Shown here piece after piece: positions 15,947-24,199 of a stretch of 64,000 nucleotides of DNA (its first letter is position 1; each line of letters begins with the position of its first letter). This stretch comes from Sulfuritalea sp. (GTDB lineage Bacteria; Pseudomonadota; Gammaproteobacteria; Burkholderiales; Rhodocyclaceae): the NCBI GenBank assembly GCA_030247575.1, contig JAOTRV010000015.1, positions 34,820-98,819 on the forward strand, written 5' to 3'. The notes under the pieces are model-generated. The model worked only from the letters and a program-made list of their open reading frames with translations, ran no database searches and was not told the origin of the DNA. The position numbers and the translations under genes were made by a program.

Positions 15947-17281
15947 TCAGGGATGGTCCGGAGTACTCGCAAGGATGCTGGCTTGGGCTTCTCCGTGTGC
16001 CAAGTGAAGGCTTACGGTCTGGCCGGCATGCAGGCTGGCGGCATCCGTCACCAGGCGGCCGCTGGCATCACGGACGATGGAAAAACCGCGGGCCAGCGTC
16101 GCATGCGGATTCAGGTGACCGAGGGCTGCCGCGGCGCTGTCGAGCGCGCCCAGGCGCGTCTGTTGCTGATGCCGGATTGCGGCGCGCAGACGCTGCCCCA
16201 GCAAAACGATGTACCCGCTGCGTCTCTCCGTGCGCGGAGCTGCCCGGCCCAGCCCGAGGGCGGCGCGGCTCAGGCGCTCGCGATGTATGCGGAGCGTGCG
16301 GGCGAGTGAGGAATCGAGTTGCGAGCCCAGAAGTGCAAGGCGGTCGCGCTCTTGTCGCAGTCGTGTCGCCGGATGAATCAGGCGCAGCGACAGGTGATCC
16401 AATCCCTGCTGCTGCCGGGCGACACGGTATTGCATGGCCCGGCGCAGCGTCGTTCCGAGATCCGCAAGTTCGCCTGCCGCCTCGGACCATCCTTGCGTGG
16501 CCAGTTCGGCGGCAGCGGTAGGCGTCGCGGCGCGCAGGTCGCTGACGTAATCGGTGATCGTGGTATCGGTCTCGTGGCCGACGCCACTGATGACCGGCAG
16601 GGGGCAGGCGATAATCGCGCGTGCGACGACTTCCTCGTTGAAGGCCCAGATATCCTCGATGCTGCCGCCGCCGCGCACGATCAGCAGCAGATCGCATTCG
16701 TTCCTTTGGCCTGCGACGGCAATCGCCTTGGCGATATCCTCGGCAGCACTGTCGCCCTGAACCAGCGTCGGGTACAGAATTGCGTCGAGGTGCGGCGCGC
16801 GGCGCTGCAGGGCCGCCAGTACGTCGCGCAGGGCAGCGGCGCGTGGCGAACTGATGATCCCGATGTGATGCGGAAAGCGGGGCAAAGGCCGCTTGCGCTC
16901 TGCGGCGAACAATCCCTCGGCTTCCAGCCGTGCCTTCAATCGTGCGAAGGCTTCGAACAGACGACCCAGTCCGGCGCGGCGCAGCGTTTCGATATTGAGC
17001 TGGAAGTCGCCGCGCGGCTCGTAGAGCGACACCAAAGCACGCGCTTCGACCTGCTGACCGTTTTCCAGGCGCCAGGGAATCGATTGCGCACGCGAGCGGA
17101 ACATTACGCAACGCGCTTGGGCGCTTTCGTCTTTCAGCGAGAAGTAGATGTGACCGGAGGCGGCCCGCGTCAGGTTCGAAACTTCTCCTGCCACCCAAAG
17201 CAGCGGGAACTCCCGTTCCAGGCTCAGGCGCGCAAGCCGGTTGAGTTCGCTGATGCTGACGACAGTTGCGGGATCGAGCAT
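15947..17281 (-). CDS. xseA: Exodeoxyribonuclease VII large subunit
   Basis: XseA is the catalytic subunit of the single-strand-specific nuclease ExoVII. From the ATG at 17281 it has 444 residues. An N-terminal OB-fold (about 1-100; SELNRLARLSLEREFPLLWVAGE) is followed by the catalytic core with GIISSPRAAALRDVLAAL, the VRGGGSIEDIWAFNEE block (about 190-210) and GVGHETDTTITD (about 228-240). A long helical C-terminal region follows. The reading frame extends upstream to 17509, but the extra 76 residues do not look like XseA. No good ribosome-binding site marks the start, and 17344 is an alternative. xseB is not in the window. Confidence 0.94.
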   Translation of the reverse strand: MLDPATVVSISELNRLARLSLEREFPLLWVAGEVSNLTRAASGHIYFSLKDESAQARCVMFRSRAQSIPWRLENGQQVEARALVSLYEPRGDFQLNIETLRRAGLGRLFEAFARLKARLEAEGLFAAERKRPLPRFPHHIGIISSPRAAALRDVLAALQRRAPHLDAILYPTLVQGDSAAEDIAKAIAVAGQRNECDLLLIVRGGGSIEDIWAFNEEVVARAIIACPLPVISGVGHETDTTITDYVSDLRAATPTAAAELATQGWSEAAGELADLGTTLRRAMQYRVARQQQGLDHLSLRLIHPATRLRQERDRLALLGSQLDSSLARTLRIHRERLSRAALGLGRAAPRTERRSGYIVLLGQRLRAAIRHQQQTRLGALDSAAAALGHLNPHATLARGFSIVRDASGRLVTDAASLHAGQTVSLHLAHGEAQASILASTPDHP

Positions 17282-17813
17282 GGACTGGGCGGTCTGGGGC
17301 GGAATATGTCGAAAAAATTCTACACCATCCACATGGTGCGCCATGAGCGCCGGCAATGCCCCGGAAACCGCGCTCCTGCTGGGTGTGCACCATAACTCCC
17401 TGATTAATCGTTCAGTTTCGGTTGATCTCAAATTGGTCAAAAAAACGAAAACCCTTGCGAGAGACTCACTTAGCTCGTTTGCGGCATGATGACCCACAAA
17501 GTTATCCACAGAATTTGTGGATAAGCCGGCCGACGAATCCGGAGAGGGTCACAGGGACCCGTCCGGCGAACGGAAATTTTCGATGCTTCGACACGGCAGC
17601 GCAGCAAGGACAATGGGATCAGCGACGGGTTTTGCTCCGGATGGAGATTGCGGATGCTCCTGGCGAAAATCGTGCAATCCGGGTTTGATGGCGCTCAGTA
17701 ATGACGGATGAATAGCGGCCCCGCCGCGGATTTCTCCGGTGCCTCCGTTTGTATTGCCGAATCTGCCCACTCGGGCTAAAGTTCGCGCTTTACCGCTTAC
17801 CGGAGTCGTCCCC
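17282..17813. other. xseA-exbB intergenic region
   Basis: This 532-bp spacer separates divergent xseA and exbB. The open frames that cross it (for example 17549-17770 minus) lack a ribosome-binding site and look spurious. It contains a pair of inverted perfect DnaA boxes (17502-17524), an A-rich stretch just left of them, and a small dyad GGGTC...GACCC (about 17547-17561). The region should hold promoters for both genes, but I found no convincing -35/-10 pair. Confidence 0.5.
17502..17524. promoter_or_regulatory. Inverted pair of perfect DnaA boxes
   Basis: TTATCCACA (17502-17510) and its exact complement TGTGGATAA (17516-17524) are separated by five bases, forming a 23-bp dyad. Both match the strict DnaA-box consensus TTATNCACA. 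No dnaA, dnaN, gyrB, parAB or gidA gene is nearby, so this is probably not oriC; a regulatory or DnaA-titration site is more likely. Confidence 0.65.
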
Positions 17814-18419
17814 GTGTTTTCAATAATTCAGGCTGCCGGCTGGCCCATCTGGCCCCTGCTGCTCGCTTCCGTAATCGCTGTCGCACTCATCATCGAGCGC
17901 GCGACGACCCTGCGCCGCACCAAGATCGTCCCCGCCGGATTGCTACAAAGTGCGATCGCGGACTACCACAAGAACGGAGTTGGCGAGGCTCAGATGGCCC
18001 GTCTCGAGGCGCATTCGCCGCTGGGTCGGGTTCTCGCCGCAGGCATGCGCAATGCCAAGAGCTCGCGCCTGATCATGAAGGAGGCGATCGAGGAAGCCGG
18101 GCGCGGGGTAGCCCATGATCTCGAACGATTTCTGACCACGTTGGGCACCATCGCCTCGATCGCCCCGCTGATGGGGCTCTTCGGCACGGTGGTGGGGATG
18201 ATCGAGATCTTCGGTTCGCCGACGTCCTCCGGCAACAATCCACAAGCTCTGGCGCATGGCATTTCGGTCGCGCTCTACAACACCGGTTTCGGACTGATCA
18301 TCGCCATTCCGAGCATGATCTTCTACCGCCACTTCCGGGCGCAGGTCGATGGATTTCTGGTCGAGATGGAACAGGAAGCGGTGAAGCTGGTCGAGATCCT
18401 GCAAGGCGAGCGCAAGTAA
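17814..18419 (+). CDS. exbB: ExbB/TolQ/MotA-type proton channel subunit
   Basis: This integral inner-membrane protein of about 201 residues belongs to the ExbB/TolQ/MotA family. It has one N-terminal helix (FSIIQAAGWPIWPLLLASVIAVALI) and two C-terminal helices, including LTTLGTIASIAPLMGLFGTVVGMIEIF and GFGLIIAIPSMIFYRHF. With ExbD it uses the proton-motive force to power an outer-membrane process through TonB or a related protein. I chose the GTG at 17814, which has GGAG eight bases upstream; the frame is open to an ATG at 17739, but the added residues are atypical. exbD follows 12 bases later, then lpxK, trm112 and kdsB. No tonB is visible here. Confidence 0.9.
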   Translation: MFSIIQAAGWPIWPLLLASVIAVALIIERATTLRRTKIVPAGLLQSAIADYHKNGVGEAQMARLEAHSPLGRVLAAGMRNAKSSRLIMKEAIEEAGRGVAHDLERFLTTLGTIASIAPLMGLFGTVVGMIEIFGSPTSSGNNPQALAHGISVALYNTGFGLIIAIPSMIFYRHFRAQVDGFLVEMEQEAVKLVEILQGERK

Positions 18420-18431
18420 GGGCAGCGTGCG

Positions 18432-18851
18432 ATGAACTTTCAGCGAGGACGGCAGCGGGAAGAACTCGAGATCAACCTGATCCCGATGATCGACGTGCTT
18501 TTGGTGATCCTGATCTTTCTCATGATCACCACCACCTATTCCAAGTTTTCCGGGCTCGAGATCAACCTGCCCACGGCCGATGCGCCGCAGAACAAGGAAC
18601 AGCCGAACGAGATCAATGTCGTGGTCACGGCGGCCGGCGAGGTTACGGTGAACAATACGGCGGTAGGCACCCGCGACATCGAATCGATCGCCACCGCAAT
18701 GAAGCGTTTGGCCGGCGCCGGCAAGGAACCGGTGGTCATCATCAATGCCGATGCCAAGGCCGCGCATCAGAGCGTCATCGACGTCATGCAGGCGGCCCAG
18801 CAGGCCGGGTTGTCACACATTTCCTTTGCCACCCAGCAGGCACAACGCTGA
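18432..18851 (+). CDS. exbD: ExbD/TolR biopolymer transport protein
   Basis: This 139-residue protein has the ExbD/TolR layout: a short cytoplasmic N-terminus, one membrane helix with the functional aspartate (NLIPMIDVLLVILIFLMI, Asp about residue 21), and a periplasmic domain (about 40-139) of TolR fold. It pairs with the preceding ExbB as a proton-driven stator. The gene follows exbB by 12 bases and is followed at once by lpxK. This exbB-exbD-lpxK-kdsB order suggests a link with outer-membrane biogenesis rather than only iron uptake. The start is clear. Confidence 0.92.
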   Translation: MNFQRGRQREELEINLIPMIDVLLVILIFLMITTTYSKFSGLEINLPTADAPQNKEQPNEINVVVTAAGEVTVNNTAVGTRDIESIATAMKRLAGAGKEPVVIINADAKAAHQSVIDVMQAAQQAGLSHISFATQQAQR

Positions 18852-19854
18852 ACCCGGCGGACTGGTCGCCGCCTGGCGGCGGCGTGGTCCGCTGGCCTGT
18901 CTGCTGTTTCCCTTTTCACTGCTGTTCATGGCAGTCGTCGCCTTGCGGCGGGGCCTGTACCGCGCCGGTCTTCTTGATCGCGAACGTTTGCCGGTGCCCG
19001 TTGTCGTCGTCGGCAACATCACGGTCGGCGGCACCGGCAAGACTCCGCTCGTGATTTATCTGGCATCTGCGCTGCGGGTGCTGGGGCGCCACCCCGGCAT
19101 TGTCAGTCGCGGCTATCGCGGCGAAGCCGCGCGGGTGGCTGAGGCAATGGTCGACAGCGATCCCGGCGAGGTGGGCGATGAACCCCTGCTGCTGGCCCTG
19201 CGCAGCGGCTGCCCGGTGTTCGTCGGCCGGGATCGGGTGGCGGCGGCCCGCGCCCTGCTCGCAAGGCATCCCGAATGCGATGTGATTCTTGCCGATGACG
19301 GCTTGCAGCACTACCGTCTGGCTCGCGACGTTGAGATCGCCCTGTTCGATCAGCGCGGGGTGATGAACGGCTGGCCTTTGCCCGCGGGGCCTTTGCGGGA
19401 ACCGGTCTCCCGCCTGGCGCAGGTGGACGCGGTGCTTCTCAACGGAATCGCCGTGCCGCCAGCGTCTACTCTTGATCGCCCGGTTTTTGCGATGCGCTTG
19501 CTGGGAGAAAGCTTTCATCGTCTCGATGATCCGGGCATTCGCTGCAGCGCTGCCGACCTTGCCGGTGAGGCACTGCATGCCGTGGCCGGCATCGGCGCCC
19601 CGCAGCGCTTTTTCGAACAGCTCGGTGGCATGGGCTTGAGCTTTGCCGAACACGCCTTCGCCGATCATCACAACTTCCGCGAGGCCGATCTCGCCTTTGA
19701 CGGCGACGCCATCCTGACGACGGAAAAGGATGCCGTAAAATTGGCCCGACTTCACGTGCCTCTGCCCGTGTGGGTGTTGCCCGTGACCGCCGAGGTCAGC
19801 CCCGATCTTGCCGCATTTGTTCTGGAGAAGCTCAATGGACAGCCGTCTGCTTGA
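18826..19854 (+). CDS. lpxK: Tetraacyldisaccharide 4'-kinase
   Basis: LpxK phosphorylates the 4' position of the lipid A precursor at the inner face of the inner membrane. The N-terminal membrane-associated helix ([24 protein letters not shown]) is followed by a P-loop, [13 protein letters not shown], then the conserved SRGYRG and [19 protein letters not shown] blocks. Length is about 330-343 residues. The start is uncertain. ATGs at 18745/18751 lie deep within exbD; the family N-terminus aligns with a CTG at 18862 or the TTG at 18826 used here, and neither has a clear ribosome-binding site. Coupling to exbD is likely. A copy of the 22-nt dispersed repeat lies in its coding sequence at 19450-19471. 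Confidence 0.9.
   Translation: MPPSRHNAEPGGLVAAWRRRGPLACLLFPFSLLFMAVVALRRGLYRAGLLDRERLPVPVVVVGNITVGGTGKTPLVIYLASALRVLGRHPGIVSRGYRGEAARVAEAMVDSDPGEVGDEPLLLALRSGCPVFVGRDRVAAARALLARHPECDVILADDGLQHYRLARDVEIALFDQRGVMNGWPLPAGPLREPVSRLAQVDAVLLNGIAVPPASTLDRPVFAMRLLGESFHRLDDPGIRCSAADLAGEALHAVAGIGAPQRFFEQLGGMGLSFAEHAFADHHNFREADLAFDGDAILTTEKDAVKLARLHVPLPVWVLPVTAEVSPDLAAFVLEKLNGQPSA
19450..19471 (+). repeat. 22-nt dispersed repeat inside lpxK, copy 2
   Basis: This copy of the repeat is within the lpxK reading frame and encodes the segment IAVPPAST between the conserved DAVLLNG and the later AGIG block. Its match to the copy at 49223 extends to 25 bases with three mismatches. Confidence 0.5.
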
Positions 19855-20011
19855 AATACTTGTTTGCCCGGTTTGCAAGGGCCCTCTGGAAAACCGCAAG
19901 GCGGCGTCGGAACTGGTCTGCAAGGCCTGCAAGCTGGCCTATCCGGTCAAGGACGATATTCCGGTAATGCTGGAGGATGAGGCCCGGCAACTGGGTGCCG
20001 AAGAAGCCTGA
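19835..20011 (+). CDS. Trm112/YcaR family protein
   Basis: This 58-residue zinc-ribbon-like protein has the family sequence [15 protein letters not shown], a second CxxC pair (CKAC) and [16 protein letters not shown]. Its eukaryotic and archaeal relative Trm112 activates methyltransferases. In proteobacteria the gene normally sits between lpxK and kdsB, as here. The ATG at 19835 has GGAGAAG upstream and overlaps the end of lpxK by 20 bases. Its stop overlaps the kdsB start (TGATG). Confidence 0.92.
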   Translation: MDSRLLEILVCPVCKGPLENRKAASELVCKACKLAYPVKDDIPVMLEDEARQLGAEEA

Positions 20012-20784
20012 TGAGCATTCGCGTCGTCATCCCGGCGCGCTATGCCTCGACGCGCCTGCCGGGAAAGCCGCTGGCCGATATTGCCGGCCAGCCGATGATC
20101 GTGCGCGTGGCGGCCGCGGCACGACGCGCCCGGACCGATGGCGTCTGGGTCGCCACCGATGACGAGCGGATTGCCGCTGCAGTTCGCCAACACGGCTTCG
20201 ATGCGGTGATGACTCGCGCGGACCACGCCAGCGGCACCGACCGCATCGCCGAAGTGGCCGACCAACTGAATTGGGATGACGCCGACATCGTGGTCAATGT
20301 GCAGGGCGACGAGCCGCTGCTCGATCCCATGCTGGTCGAGACCGTGGCCGCTGCCTTGCGCGGCGATCCCGATGCGGCCATGGCCACCGCCGCTCATCCC
20401 TTGACGGCAGCCGAGGATTTCTTCAATCCCAACGTGGTCAAGGTCGTCTGCGATGTGCGCGGCCGCGCCCTGTATTTCAGCCGTGCGCCCATTCCCTGGG
20501 ACCGGGACCGGTTCGCCGAAGGGCGCGCTGCATTGCCGCCAAATCTTCCCGCTCAGCGCCACATCGGCCTTTACGCCTATCGCGTGGATTTTCTGCGACG
20601 GTTCGGGCTACTCGCTCCCTCGCCGCTCGAACGCTGTGAGTCGCTGGAGCAGTTGCGTGCGCTCTGGCACGGCTACCCGATACAGGTCGTCAGCATTGAT
20701 CACCCCCCGGCGCCGGGCGTCGACACTCCGGAAGATCTGCAGCGGGTGCGACGCTTGTTTGACGCCGGCGAGGATTCGGAGTAA
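20011..20784 (+). CDS. kdsB: 3-deoxy-manno-octulosonate cytidylyltransferase
   Basis: KdsB activates Kdo as CMP-Kdo for attachment to lipid A. The 257-residue protein begins with the nucleotidyltransferase motif [17 protein letters not shown] (about 5-21), followed by ATDDERIA (about 49-56) and [15 protein letters not shown] (about 91-105). The C-terminal segment [19 protein letters not shown] is also typical. The ATG shares its A with the stop codon of the trm112 gene, so translation is coupled. This gene and lpxK show that the host makes LPS. Confidence 0.96.
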   Translation: MSIRVVIPARYASTRLPGKPLADIAGQPMIVRVAAAARRARTDGVWVATDDERIAAAVRQHGFDAVMTRADHASGTDRIAEVADQLNWDDADIVVNVQGDEPLLDPMLVETVAAALRGDPDAAMATAAHPLTAAEDFFNPNVVKVVCDVRGRALYFSRAPIPWDRDRFAEGRAALPPNLPAQRHIGLYAYRVDFLRRFGLLAPSPLERCESLEQLRALWHGYPIQVVSIDHPPAPGVDTPEDLQRVRRLFDAGEDSE

Positions 20785-20826
20785 GTTTTGCCGACAATAA
20801 AAATTACTTTTAAATCAGCAAGATAA

Positions 20827-21501
<675 letters not shown>

Positions 21502-21538
21502 CGACTTCCCAAGTCCCCTTTACGGAGCGTGAGTGTCC

Positions 21539-22648
21539 ATGGCCGATCAGATCCGACGCATAGCTGTCTGTACCGGCGGTGGAGACGCCCCGGGCCTCAA
21601 TGCCGTTATCCGGGCCGTGGTCGTCTCCGCCGCCAATCGGGGCTGGGAGTGCTACGGCATACACGACGGCTTTAACGGCATTCTTTTTCCCGAGCGCTAT
21701 CCCGAGGGCGGCGTATATCGCCTGACGCGGGAGAAGGTGCGCGGCATCGGCCATCTGGGCGGTACGATTCTGGGCACCACGAACAAGGGCAACCCGCTGC
21801 ACTTCCCGATGAAGATGCCTGATGGCAGCATGAAAGACACTGACCGTACGGGTGAGATCCTCGAATTCTTCGCCAGAAAGGAACTCGATGCCCTCGTTTC
21901 GATCGGTGGCGACGGTTCGCTCACCATTGCCAATGCCCTTCATCAAAAGGGCTTGCGAGTGGTCGGGGTGCCGAAGACCATCGATAACGATCTGGACAAG
22001 ACCTTCACCACCTTCGGTTTCGATTCCGCCGTTACTTTTGCCACGGAGTGTATCGATCGCCTGCACAGCACTGCCCAAAGCCATCAGCGCGTGATGGTGG
22101 TCGAGGTCATGGGCCGCTATGCAGGCTGGATTGCGCTGCATGCCGGCATTGCGGGCAGCGCCCATGCCATCCTGATCCCCGAGATTCCTTTCGACGTGGA
22201 TAAGATCGCCACAAAGATCAGGGCGCGGGACGGCGAGGGGCGAATGTATTCCATCGTCGTGGTGGCCGAGGGGGCCGAGCCCATCCACGGTCATCGGGAA
22301 ATCCTGGCACCTGCCGAGATCGGGCACGCGGAACGCCTGGGCGGCGTCGGCGAGCGAGTGGCGAAGGCCCTCGGTGAACGGACCGGCAAGGATGTTCGCG
22401 TGGTCGTGCTGGGCCATCTGCTGCGCGGAGGCAGCCCGACCTCGTTCGATCGTCTTGCCGCCATGCGTTTCGGTACTGCGGCGGTCAGAGGCCTGGAAGA
22501 GGGGCAGTCCGGCGTCATGGTGGCGCTCGCCTTCCCGAATGTGAACTACGTTGCGCTGGCGGAGGTGGCCGGACGCATGAAGGGTGTTCCTCTCGACTGC
22601 GACACGCTGCAGACCGGCAGGGATGTGGGAATCTGCTTCGGCGACTGA
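21539..22648 (+). CDS. 6-phosphofructokinase, ATP-type donor site with Lys at 124
   Basis: This phosphofructokinase of about 370 residues has the N-terminal motif CTGGGDAPGLNAVIRA. The donor-site motif is GGDGS (Gly at the E. coli 104 position), while the next motif is PKTIDND (Lys rather than Gly at position 124). The first usually means ATP and the second is usual in pyrophosphate enzymes; the mixed state is known among actinobacterial ATP-PFKs. I therefore infer ATP use with moderate confidence. GTG 21533, five bases after GGAG, is an equally good start. It converges with a second PFK gene that has pyrophosphate-type residues. Confidence 0.88.
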   Translation: MADQIRRIAVCTGGGDAPGLNAVIRAVVVSAANRGWECYGIHDGFNGILFPERYPEGGVYRLTREKVRGIGHLGGTILGTTNKGNPLHFPMKMPDGSMKDTDRTGEILEFFARKELDALVSIGGDGSLTIANALHQKGLRVVGVPKTIDNDLDKTFTTFGFDSAVTFATECIDRLHSTAQSHQRVMVVEVMGRYAGWIALHAGIAGSAHAILIPEIPFDVDKIATKIRARDGEGRMYSIVVVAEGAEPIHGHREILAPAEIGHAERLGGVGERVAKALGERTGKDVRVVVLGHLLRGGSPTSFDRLAAMRFGTAAVRGLEEGQSGVMVALAFPNVNYVALAEVAGRMKGVPLDCDTLQTGRDVGICFGD

Positions 22649-22666
22649 TCCCCGCCGGCGTCCTGC

Positions 22667-23887
22667 CTAACCGGCAGGATTCAGGATCTTGGCGACCTTG
22701 TTGAGCCGCAGGCGATAGGCGTCCGGCATGCCGGAACCGAGCAAGGGGCGCAGATAGAGACGGAAAGCGTCGGTGACATCGGTGCCGCTGGCGGCGATGA
22801 ATTCGTCTTCCATGATCCGAGTTTTTCCTGCCACGGCCTCCAGCGGAACCAGCTGGTAATCGACCGAGTAAAAGCCGGTGCGTTTGATCGCGACCGATCC
22901 GTCGCGATCGCCCCACATCGCGTATTGCACGGCCTTTTCGCCGACTTCGCGGGCCTCGCGTTGGTCGACGTCCGAAACGCAGCCCATAAACGAGCGTTGC
23001 AGGTAGCCGAAGGTGTCGCCGCGCACACGCTTGATGCCGAGGCTGGCCTTGATCTGGTCGCACAGCAGGTCGGCCAGCGCGCCGGTGCCGGAAAGCTGAA
23101 CGTTGCCGTGCGCATCCTTTTCGACCTGGGACGACAGCTGTGTAATGATCGGCGTTCCCTTGTTGTCGTGAATGCCCTCGGAAGCGGCGATGACGCAGCG
23201 GCCATGCCTGTCGTAGGTGGCCTTGACGTCGGCCAGAAATTTTTCGACACTGAAGGTGCGTTCCGGAAGGTAGATCAGATGGGGGCCGTCGTCGGGAAAC
23301 TTCTTGCCCAGCGCTGCTGCGGCCGTCAGAAAACCGGCATGCCGGCCCATCACCACCGCAAGATAAACCCCCGGCAGCGCCGAGTTGTCCAGATTGGCTC
23401 CCATGAAGGCCTGAGCGACGAAGCGGGCCGCCGACGGAAAGCCCGGCGTATGGTCGTTGCCCACCAGATCATTGTCGATGGTCTTGGGAATGTGGATGCA
23501 GCGCAGTGGATATTGGGCGCGCTTTGCCTCTTCGCTGACGATCCGCACCGTGTCGGAAGAGTCGTTGCCGCCGATGTAGAAGAAGTAGCCGATGCCGTGC
23601 GCCTTGAGAACCTTGAAAATCTCCTGGCAATATTTCAGATCGGGTTTGTCGCGGGTCGACCCGAGTGCGGACGATGGCGTGTTGGCCACCATCTCTATGT
23701 TGTGGCTGGTTTCCTGGGTCAGGTCGAGAAATTCTTCATCGATGATGCCCGATACGCCGTGATACGCGCCATACACCAGTTCGACGTTGCGGAACTTGCG
23801 GGCCTCCATGACCACGCCGGCCATCGATTGATTGATGACGGCGGTCGGTCCTCCGCCCTGGGCGACTAAAACCTTTCCGTGCGGCAT
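22667..23887 (-). CDS. Phosphofructokinase, pyrophosphate-type
   Basis: This is a 406-residue phosphofructokinase with VAQGGGPTAVINQS at the N-terminus, GGNDSSDT at the donor site (Asp at the E. coli 104 position) and PKTIDND (Lys at 124). Asp104 plus Lys124 is the accepted pyrophosphate-dependent signature, so this enzyme should interconvert fructose 6-phosphate and fructose 1,6-bisphosphate with PPi, reversibly. It converges with the ATP-type paralogue at 21539 with only 18 bases between stops. It is divergent from the membrane pyrophosphatase gene, a neighbour that shares its substrate. An AAGGAA site precedes the ATG. Confidence 0.9.
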   Translation of the reverse strand: MPHGKVLVAQGGGPTAVINQSMAGVVMEARKFRNVELVYGAYHGVSGIIDEEFLDLTQETSHNIEMVANTPSSALGSTRDKPDLKYCQEIFKVLKAHGIGYFFYIGGNDSSDTVRIVSEEAKRAQYPLRCIHIPKTIDNDLVGNDHTPGFPSAARFVAQAFMGANLDNSALPGVYLAVVMGRHAGFLTAAAALGKKFPDDGPHLIYLPERTFSVEKFLADVKATYDRHGRCVIAASEGIHDNKGTPIITQLSSQVEKDAHGNVQLSGTGALADLLCDQIKASLGIKRVRGDTFGYLQRSFMGCVSDVDQREAREVGEKAVQYAMWGDRDGSVAIKRTGFYSVDYQLVPLEAVAGKTRIMEDEFIAASGTDVTDAFRLYLRPLLGSGMPDAYRLRLNKVAKILNPAG

Positions 23888-24199
23888 GATCAGGCGTTCC
23901 TTTCGATTGATCAGACGGGATTGACGATTCCGAAACGAGCGAACGGGTCTTCAGCGTTGAAACCAGAAAGCAAACCAACTTGTATTTTGAAACCTACTAT
24001 ATCGCTCATTGTCTGCCGTCGGCATCCATCGATCGGATTTGACCATCAACCGGATTTCTTGGACAACGGGCGAAGAGCGCGCCAATGCCCGAAAAATCCG
24101 TCAAGTCCGAGACAATAGAAGTTGTTGCGCCGACAGGTAAGTGGGGACAGGCGCGTGATAAAATGATTCGTTGTATCCATTAAAACTCGGGGAGATCTT
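23888..24199. other. pfk-hppA divergent intergenic region
   Basis: This 312-bp region holds no gene that I can support. It should contain the promoters of the divergent PPi-type phosphofructokinase and hppA. On the hppA side an extended -10 (TGATAAAAT) is visible at 24156-24164. The left part is AT-richer than its surroundings. Confidence 0.4.
24156..24164 (+). promoter_or_regulatory. Extended -10 promoter candidate for hppA
   Basis: TG-N-TAAAAT at 24156-24164 matches an extended -10 element, about 35 bases before the hppA ATG. No good -35 box lies at the proper distance, as is usual for extended -10 promoters. Confidence 0.4.

Noticed and set aside
17502-17524. Possible replication origin at the DnaA box pair
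   Set aside because: Only two boxes, no AT-rich unwinding region beside them, and none of the usual origin genes nearby.
22655-22681. Terminator between the convergent phosphofructokinase genes
   Set aside because: A 7-bp stem (TCCTGCC with its complement) overlaps the stop of the minus-strand gene but has no T-run on either side, so I do not list it as a terminator.
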